From: an uncultured Lachnospiraceae bacterium
GTDB taxonomy: Bacteria > Bacillota > Clostridia > Lachnospirales > Lachnospiraceae
Assembly: GCA_934351835.1 (NCBI GenBank)
Contig: CAKRJP010000012.1
Location: 20,987-84,986, forward strand
Length of the DNA stretch: 64,000 nt
Direction: 5' to 3'
Shown piece after piece: positions 59,816 to 64,000 of the stretch. The translations under genes were made by a program, and so were the position numbers. The stretch's first letter is position 1; each line of letters opens with the position of its first letter. The notes under the pieces were generated by a model. The model was given only the letters and a program-made list of their open reading frames with translations, searched no databases and was not told the DNA's origin.

Positions 59816-60436
59816 ATGAAAATAAGCCATTTAGGAAATAATATACAAACCATAAGAAAATTTAGAGGAATGAAACAACAGGAGCTTGCGGACAAAATCG
59901 GTATCAATATGCAGAGCCTTTCCAAGATTGAAAGAGGATTAAATTATCCTGCTTATGAAACACTGGAAAAGATAATGGAAGTGTTAGACGTAACCCCAAA
60001 TGAATTGTTGTCGGGAGAATGGAAGTATGTCAATCAATCGGAAAAAGAAGTCTGTAAGTTTTTAAAATCCGAAGAACGTCTAAATACAGAATTGAAGCAT
60101 GGACACTATGATAACTTCTTTGACAGCGAGGAAGAATGGCAGGAATATGAAGTAAAAAAGCTACGGGAATATATTACCGACTACATTAACCGAAAGGACA
60201 TCGAAGCGTCTGATCTTTATCCCATCAAAGAATTTATTCAACATTTGAAATTTCAAAAATTGTTAAATCGCTATGATGATTTATACAGTATGGATATGTT
60301 TGGAGAAAGCATAGAGGGACATAAGTATAAGACACCTTATCAAGCCGTGAAAATGATAAATCCAAACTCAAAAGAGGATATGGAACTGTTGTCAAAATTA
60401 CCATGGGTAACAGGTAAATTTGATGATGACAAGTAA
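59816..60436 (+). CDS. cI-like Xre-family repressor of the element
   Basis: 206 residues from ATG 59816 (GGAGGG, 7-base gap; an ATG at 59801 precedes that site). Helix-turn-helix at about 6-60 (IQTIRKFRGMKQQELADKIGINMQSLSKIERGLNYPAYETLEKIMEVL). The C-terminal 140 residues are charged and helical, with no LexA-type peptidase motif visible. Divergent from mobT-xis-int, so it probably represses that side. A large compound terminator follows its stop. Confidence 0.85.
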   Translation: MKISHLGNNIQTIRKFRGMKQQELADKIGINMQSLSKIERGLNYPAYETLEKIMEVLDVTPNELLSGEWKYVNQSEKEVCKFLKSEERLNTELKHGHYDNFFDSEEEWQEYEVKKLREYITDYINRKDIEASDLYPIKEFIQHLKFQKLLNRYDDLYSMDMFGESIEGHKYKTPYQAVKMINPNSKEDMELLSKLPWVTGKFDDDK

Positions 60437-60470
60437 TATTTCCCCCTCTTGCCATAAGATACAGAAAAGA

Positions 60471-60533
60471 AAAAGCCCAATCAAGAGTGCAAAGCACCAC
60501 CTATGGTGGCAAAGCTCTTGACAGGGCTTTTTA
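60471..60533 (+). terminator. Compound terminator after the cI-like gene
   Basis: Nested arms: AAAAAGCCC/GGGCTTTTT outside, CAAGAG/CTCTTG inside, and CCACC/GGTGG at the tip, then TATTTT. It isolates the repressor from the WYL cargo. Confidence 0.85.
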
Positions 60534-60583
60534 TTTTCTGTGGTGAGTAATCAAGAGGACGAAAGAACAGGTATGCTTTATTC

Positions 60584-60613
60584 TTGACATTATAATGTCA
60601 TGTTTTATATGAT
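60584..60613 (+). promoter_or_regulatory. WYL-regulator promoter with a 16-bp perfect palindrome
   Basis: TTGACA (60584-60589), 18-base spacer, TATGAT (60608-60613). TGACATTATAATGTCA (60585-60600) is a perfect 16-bp palindrome that overlaps the -35, positioned for repression by a dimeric regulator, most simply the WYL protein made from this promoter. Confidence 0.7.
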
Positions 60614-60635
60614 GAATGAAAGGAAGTGAAAAACT

Positions 60636-61535
60636 ATGCAGGAAAGCAGATTATTTAAAATTGTTTATTACTTAATTGAAAAAGGAAAATCAACAGCTCC
60701 AGAATTAGCCCAAAAATTTGAAGTATCAGTAAGAACAATTTATCGAGATATTGACGTTATTAGCAGTGCAGGTATTCCTATTTATGCTACACAAGGGAAA
60801 AACGGTGGAATTATCATTGATGAAAATTTCACCTTAGACAGGTCAATACTATCATCAAAAGAAAAAGAGCAGATATTAAGTGGTTTGCAGGCATTATTTG
60901 TCGCAAATAGCAATAATACAAATGAATTATTAACAAAATTAGGAGCACTTTTCCATATGAAAACAACGAACTGGATTGAAGTTGATTTTTCGGATTGGAT
61001 ACAAGGACAACCTGCACAAAACATTTTTAATGATATTAAAACTGCCATTTTGGATAAGTATATTATTTCTTTTGAATATTGTAGCAATAGAGAACACACT
61101 GTTTTCCGTTATATACAACCTCTAAAACTCATTTTTAAAAGTAAATCGTGGTATGTGTATGGATTTTGTATGCTTAGAAAAGACTACCGACTTTTTAAGC
61201 TCACAAGAATTGAACATCTTAACATTACAGAAGAACATTTCACACCACCCGATACTATTCCTTCGGTCGAGACATCTATAAAACAAGAAAACCTTATTAC
61301 TGTAACTTTGAAGTTTGACAAGAAAATGGCATTTCGTATATATGATGAATTTCCACGGGACAGTATCATAGAACAAAATGATTTTTTATTTGTAACAACC
61401 TTATTACCAAACAGCAATATACTTTACTCATATATTCTTTCTTTTGGCGAATATGTAGAAATCATAGAACCACAAGAAATAAGGAAGAATATTCAATCTC
61501 AACTAAAAAAAATCCAAGAAAAATATCAAACATGA
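60636..61535 (+). CDS. YafY-type HTH/WYL transcriptional regulator
   Basis: 299 residues, AAAGGAAGTG before the start. N-terminal DeoR/HTH_11 winged helix (LFKIVYYLIEKGKSTAPELAQKFEVSVRTIYRDIDVISSAGIPIYA, about 6-51), then a WYL domain with FRYIQPLKLIFKSKSWYVYGFCMLRKDYRLFKLTRIEHL and a WCX C-terminal region. WYL regulators bind small or nucleic-acid ligands; several control DNA-damage or defence genes. The only downstream gene in its group is the GyrI-like protein, so it is the likely target along with its own promoter. Confidence 0.9.
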   Translation: MQESRLFKIVYYLIEKGKSTAPELAQKFEVSVRTIYRDIDVISSAGIPIYATQGKNGGIIIDENFTLDRSILSSKEKEQILSGLQALFVANSNNTNELLTKLGALFHMKTTNWIEVDFSDWIQGQPAQNIFNDIKTAILDKYIISFEYCSNREHTVFRYIQPLKLIFKSKSWYVYGFCMLRKDYRLFKLTRIEHLNITEEHFTPPDTIPSVETSIKQENLITVTLKFDKKMAFRIYDEFPRDSIIEQNDFLFVTTLLPNSNILYSYILSFGEYVEIIEPQEIRKNIQSQLKKIQEKYQT

Positions 61536-61594
61536 CAGAGGTCGTCAAGTTATGTTTTGTATAATCTTCTTACCCAAGATAAGGAGAAGTAAAT

Positions 61595-62203
61595 ATGAAA
61601 CATGAATGGAAAAAACACGAAAAGGATTTATACGGAGTAAAACAATCTCCACGCATAGTAGATATTCCTATGCAACAATTTATTATGATTAAGGGAAAAG
61701 GAAACCCGAACGACAAAGAATTTTCAGATAAAGTATCCGCTTTATATTCATTGGCTTATGGCATCAAAATGATGTATAAAAATACTAATTCTACCAATGA
61801 AATTAGCGATTATACAGTATATCCATTAGAGGCAATTTGGAACGATATAGGCGATACCCAGCAGTTAGATAAGAACCAGTTAGAATACACAATTATGATA
61901 CGTCAGCCCGATGTTATTACAAAAGACATCGTTTTCAACGCATTAGAACGATTGAAAATCAAAAAGCCAAACAGTCTATATGAACAAATATTTTTCGACA
62001 CAATGCAGGACGCAAAAAGTATAGAAGTTCTACATATAGGTGCATATGACGACGAACCTATATCTTTTCAAAAGATGAATCTACTTGCTGGAGAAAATGG
62101 TTTGGTTCGTTCTACCAATTACCATAGGGAAATTTACTTGAATAATGCTAATCGTGTTCTTAAAAGTAAGTTAAAAACAATTTTGCGTTATTGTGTCGAG
62201 TAA
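61595..62203 (+). CDS. GyrI-like small-molecule-binding protein
   Basis: 202 residues, AAGGAGAAG before ATG 61595. The single-domain fold resembles GyrI-like/AraC effector-binding proteins: VDIPMQQFIMIKGKGNPNDKEFSDKVSALYSLAYGIKMMYK near the start and LHIGAYDDEPISFQKMNLLAGENGL. Members bind or hydrolyse small electrophilic molecules. It is paired with the WYL regulator 60 bases upstream, apparently as the element's cargo. Ends at a clear terminator. Confidence 0.85.
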   Translation: MKHEWKKHEKDLYGVKQSPRIVDIPMQQFIMIKGKGNPNDKEFSDKVSALYSLAYGIKMMYKNTNSTNEISDYTVYPLEAIWNDIGDTQQLDKNQLEYTIMIRQPDVITKDIVFNALERLKIKKPNSLYEQIFFDTMQDAKSIEVLHIGAYDDEPISFQKMNLLAGENGLVRSTNYHREIYLNNANRVLKSKLKTILRYCVE

Positions 62204-62266
62204 CAACAAATATATAAATAAATCAAAGCGTCTTTCTTGAAAAAAGAATATTTTTGTCATGTCAAT

Positions 62267-62301
62267 GCTCGTACAATATGTTATTTTGTATGGGCTTTTT
62301 T
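62267..62301 (+). terminator. Terminator after the GyrI-like gene
   Basis: GCTCGTACAA pairs with TTGTATGGGC (G-U pairs included) around a 9-base loop and is followed by TTTTTT. Good in the plus direction only. Confidence 0.8.
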
Positions 62302-62380
62302 AATACTCACTTTTTCGTATTTCTAAAAGATATAGGCAGTATTTCTGTTTATATCTTTCAGCATATGCGGAGATAAGATT

Positions 62381-62800
62381 ATGAACACATCTTCTTTCGA
62401 GCATATCGTTAGAATACAGTTTAATGCTTTGATGATGACTGTTATCAAATGCACAGTAAAAAGCAGAAACAGACAGTTCGCAAGACGTTCCAAGCATGAA
62501 ATTTTATTCTGTGAATTATCAGATACGAAAAATCTTGAATGTGGAACTACTGATAAATATTCTTGTGATTACATTTCTTTTGAAGTCCTGAATTTCACAA
62601 TGCAAATATCAAATGAGAAACTGGCTGTTGCTTTATATAAATTATCGAGTAAAGAGCGTGATGTAATTTTATTACACTATTTTCAAAACATAAGCGATCA
62701 AGAAATCGCAGAATTATATCATGTATCACGTTCTGCTGTTTATCGCAGAAGAAGTAACGGATTGAAGAAATTAAAGGTACTATTGAAAAAAAGGAATTGA
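62381..62800 (+). CDS. Orf7-type sigma-70-like regulator of the element
   Basis: 139 residues, GGAG 9 bases before ATG 62381. The C-terminal part is a sigma region 4 (LYKLSSKERDVILLHYFQNISDQEIAELYHVSRSAVYRRRSNGLKKLK, about 85-132). The whole layout matches Tn916 Orf7, including the small N-terminal region without a full region 2. It is translated with the Orf8-type gene three bases downstream. It probably adjusts transcription of the element's own functions. Confidence 0.85.
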   Translation: MNTSSFEHIVRIQFNALMMTVIKCTVKSRNRQFARRSKHEILFCELSDTKNLECGTTDKYSCDYISFEVLNFTMQISNEKLAVALYKLSSKERDVILLHYFQNISDQEIAELYHVSRSAVYRRRSNGLKKLKVLLKKRN

Positions 62801-62803
62801 CCA

Positions 62804-63043
62804 ATGAGAAAAGAATATGGCTATCCCACACTAGAAAAAATATATAAAGCGTCTGCCGGAAACGAAACTGCCATAAGAGAGATTTTAAAGTTTTATGACG
62901 CTTATATCTGTAAATTATGCTTGCGTCCATTTTACCACTCTGAAAGTGGTAAAATCACTATGCAGGTTGATGAAGAATTAAAAGGTCAAATTCATACAGA
63001 AATGATAAAAGCAATCTTGAAATTTGAAATCAGAGTGAAGTAA
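62804..63043 (+). CDS. Orf8-type helix-turn-helix protein of the element
   Basis: 79 residues. Starts GYPTLEKIYKASAGNETAIREILKFYDAYICKLCLRP, the pattern of Tn916 Orf8-like proteins (HTH_16/region-2-like), ending in ELKGQIHTEMIKAILKFEI. It follows the Orf7-type gene by 3 bases, as in Tn916. Together the two may act as a split sigma-like factor. It is the last gene before the right attachment repeat. Confidence 0.82.
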   Translation: MRKEYGYPTLEKIYKASAGNETAIREILKFYDAYICKLCLRPFYHSESGKITMQVDEELKGQIHTEMIKAILKFEIRVK

Positions 63044-63120
63044 GCACAATCGACAAATTAAAAAATGGGGGATACACGGTATTGTGCTATCTCCCATTCC
63101 AGTCATATCGGAACACTTTT

Positions 63121-63136
63121 TCAAAAGTTGTAAAAT
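63121..63136. repeat. Right attachment repeat (putative attR core)
   Basis: TCAAAAGTTGTAAAAT, identical to 56623-56638, lying 78 bases after the last element gene. It contains one AAGTTGTAAA site. Confidence 0.6.
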
Positions 63137-63399
63137 CGTTGTAATGCACTCTCCTATTGTGAGGAAAACCGCATAAAATAAGGAGATTTAAGCAAAAGAG
63201 AAACTCCTGCCGTGGCAAATAAATAGTACTTTTATCATTGTTGCATAACCTCGCATTTCTTAGTTTTTCTTGGTATTTAGGGCTTTGTAAGCCTTTGTAA
63301 ATTTTTGCTTCCTGGCATAACCTGGTTTATTTTCGCATAATATCGTCAGCAAAAGGTGTAAAAATGGGTTACAAATCAACTGTATAACACATCACATTT
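63137..63399. other. AT-rich intergenic flank with repeated short motifs
   Basis: No gene is seen. GCATAACCT occurs twice (63243-63251 and 63315-63323), GTAAGCCTTTGTAAA at 63286-63300 repeats a TTTGTAA-type motif, and GTGTAAAAATGGGTTACAAA lies at 63356-63375. These resemble integrase-binding clusters of another element, but no second integrase is in the window. Confidence 0.3.
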
Positions 63400-64000
63400 T
63401 TATCCGAATACTTGCTTTAACAACTCCACAATATCCTCATTTTTCAGCCCATATCTTTTCAATGAATTTTGATCAAATGGTTCCTGCTCCAACAAGTCAA
63501 TAAAGCTATGTATATCGGCATCTACTGCTGTCGGCAATTCTTCTACTTTTTCAAGCATAAGTTCCGAGGCAATACGCAAAACATCTTTTTTATGCTTCTT
63601 TATGTCACTGGAATCCACTTTTTCGCCTAAATCTTTTCGTTTTTGCAAATCAAGATACGCTTTTGCTTTAAAAAGAATGATATATTCCGGTCTTAAAACA
63701 GAAAGGCCCTTTCTCACTTCTTTCCCATTGAGAAGTGCCTTATAGTAATCATCATTCAAAAGAATCGCTGACAAACTGGAGACTTCATCATCAATATGAA
63801 TTGGAGTAATTCCTTTTGCATTTTTTAATTTAAAATCACTTCTACAAAACAATTCAATCATTTTCGGAAAGTTATCGTCTTCTGGCTTATCAAATCTATA
63901 AAATTGAGGATTGCTATCGTTTTTCGCTTTGTTTCTATATTTTCCATCAACGATAAACTTCCAAAATTTTTCTCCAAACTCCGGAGTTAATGCTTCAACA
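63400..64000 (-). CDS. Possible nucleotidyltransferase (AbiEii-like), C-terminal part, cut by the window edge
   Basis: 200 codons are open to the right edge; the frame continues upstream past the ATG at 63861 (VEALTPEFGEKFWKFIVDGKY...), so that ATG is internal. Visible patterns: TPIHIDDEVSSLSAILLNDDYY, GLSVLRPEYIILFKAKAYLDLQKRKDLGEKVDSSDIKKHKKDVLRI, and a helical C-terminus. 'FKAKAYLDL' followed by a KKHKxDV region recalls AbiEii/nucleotidyltransferase toxins of toxin-antitoxin or abortive-infection systems; the catalytic GSxxxD region would be beyond the edge, so the call is tentative. Its upstream neighbour is outside the window. Confidence 0.5.
   Translation of the reverse strand, partial: VEALTPEFGEKFWKFIVDGKYRNKAKNDSNPQFYRFDKPEDDNFPKMIELFCRSDFKLKNAKGITPIHIDDEVSSLSAILLNDDYYKALLNGKEVRKGLSVLRPEYIILFKAKAYLDLQKRKDLGEKVDSSDIKKHKKDVLRIASELMLEKVEELPTAVDADIHSFIDLLEQEPFDQNSLKRYGLKNEDIVELLKQVFG

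Larger units (their letters stand above)
56623..63136. mobile_element. Tn916-type integrative mobilizable element, about 6.5 kb
   Basis: Bounded by the 16-bp direct repeat TCAAAAGTTGTAAAAT at 56623-56638 and 63121-63136. It carries int, xis and a MobT-like relaxase on the minus strand, an oriT-like hairpin, then a cI-like repressor, WYL regulator, GyrI-like protein, Orf7-type sigma-like protein and Orf8-type protein on the plus strand. No conjugation ATPase, VirB4 or channel genes are present, so transfer would need a helper element. Base composition is clearly more AT-rich than the flanking chromosome, especially right of 60,540. It lies in the intergenic region upstream of the tyrosine phosphatase gene. 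Confidence 0.8.

Noticed and set aside
63861..63863. ATG at 63861 as the start of the right-edge gene
   Set aside because: The same frame stays open upstream to the window edge with protein-like sequence (WKFIVDGKYRNK) and no ribosome site lies before this ATG, so it is internal.

Overview
The window comes from a low-to-moderate GC Gram-positive gut-type Clostridium, most likely a Lachnospiraceae member. The evidence is the gdpP-rplI-dnaB cluster, lipoproteins with Gram-positive lipoboxes, very large MBG/YDG-type and BspA-like surface proteins, a Spo0A-box-like site and a Tn916-family integrative element. The genus cannot be fixed from the sequence alone. I saw no rRNA, tRNA, CRISPR array or insertion sequence.

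Layout. (1) 1-10180, minus strand: a compact operon of a hybrid histidine kinase, a 1722-residue BspA-like leucine-rich-repeat surface protein, MoxR ATPase, a DUF58 protein and the N-terminal membrane part of a probable transglutaminase-family protein that runs off the left edge. (2) 10224-11080: signal peptidase I between two terminators. (3) 11100-23386, minus strand: a 3936-residue surface protein built from Ig-like, InlB-type, YDG/MBG and DUF11-type repeats, followed by two short membrane proteins whose tails resemble its own C-terminal tail. (4) 23592-30629, plus strand, divergent from (3): a ten-gene operon with a degenerate GGDEF membrane protein, an ECF-type sigma factor, a putative membrane anti-sigma factor, a transglutaminase lipoprotein, a PilC/GspF platform protein, four small membrane or pilin-like proteins and a PilT ATPase. 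It has no PilB and no prepilin peptidase. A near-palindrome containing a Spo0A-box match lies between (3) and (4). (5) 30691-56512: mostly core genes. These are rlmD, a YhaM-like nuclease, an HtrA-like protein lacking its catalytic residues, mutS2, a two-component system, an orphan sugar-binding protein, dnaB, rplI, gdpP, a nucleotidyltransferase with galE, TetR with DegV, a YfcE phosphodiesterase, two MATE efflux modules (one with MarR, one with MerR), two cation/proton antiporters and a low-molecular-weight tyrosine phosphatase. (6) 56623-63136: a compact, AT-rich integrative mobilizable element of the Tn916 type. It has int, xis, a MobT-like relaxase, an oriT-like hairpin, a cI-like repressor, a WYL regulator with a GyrI-like cargo protein, and small Orf7/Orf8-type regulators, all between 16-bp direct repeats. 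(7) 63137-64000: an AT-rich flank with a partial gene that may be an AbiEii-like nucleotidyltransferase.

How it fits together. Regions 1-4 form a roughly 30-kb cell-surface island: two very large surface proteins, two transglutaminase-type proteins, a signal peptidase and a pilus/secretion-like machine with its own sigma factor. The most interesting candidates for an undescribed system are the sigma-controlled, PilT-only pilus-like operon and the divergent giant protein with its two mini-membrane partners. The efflux modules carry clear operator-promoter architectures (MarR dyads inside and beside a promoter; a MerR-type dyad in a 19-bp spacer).
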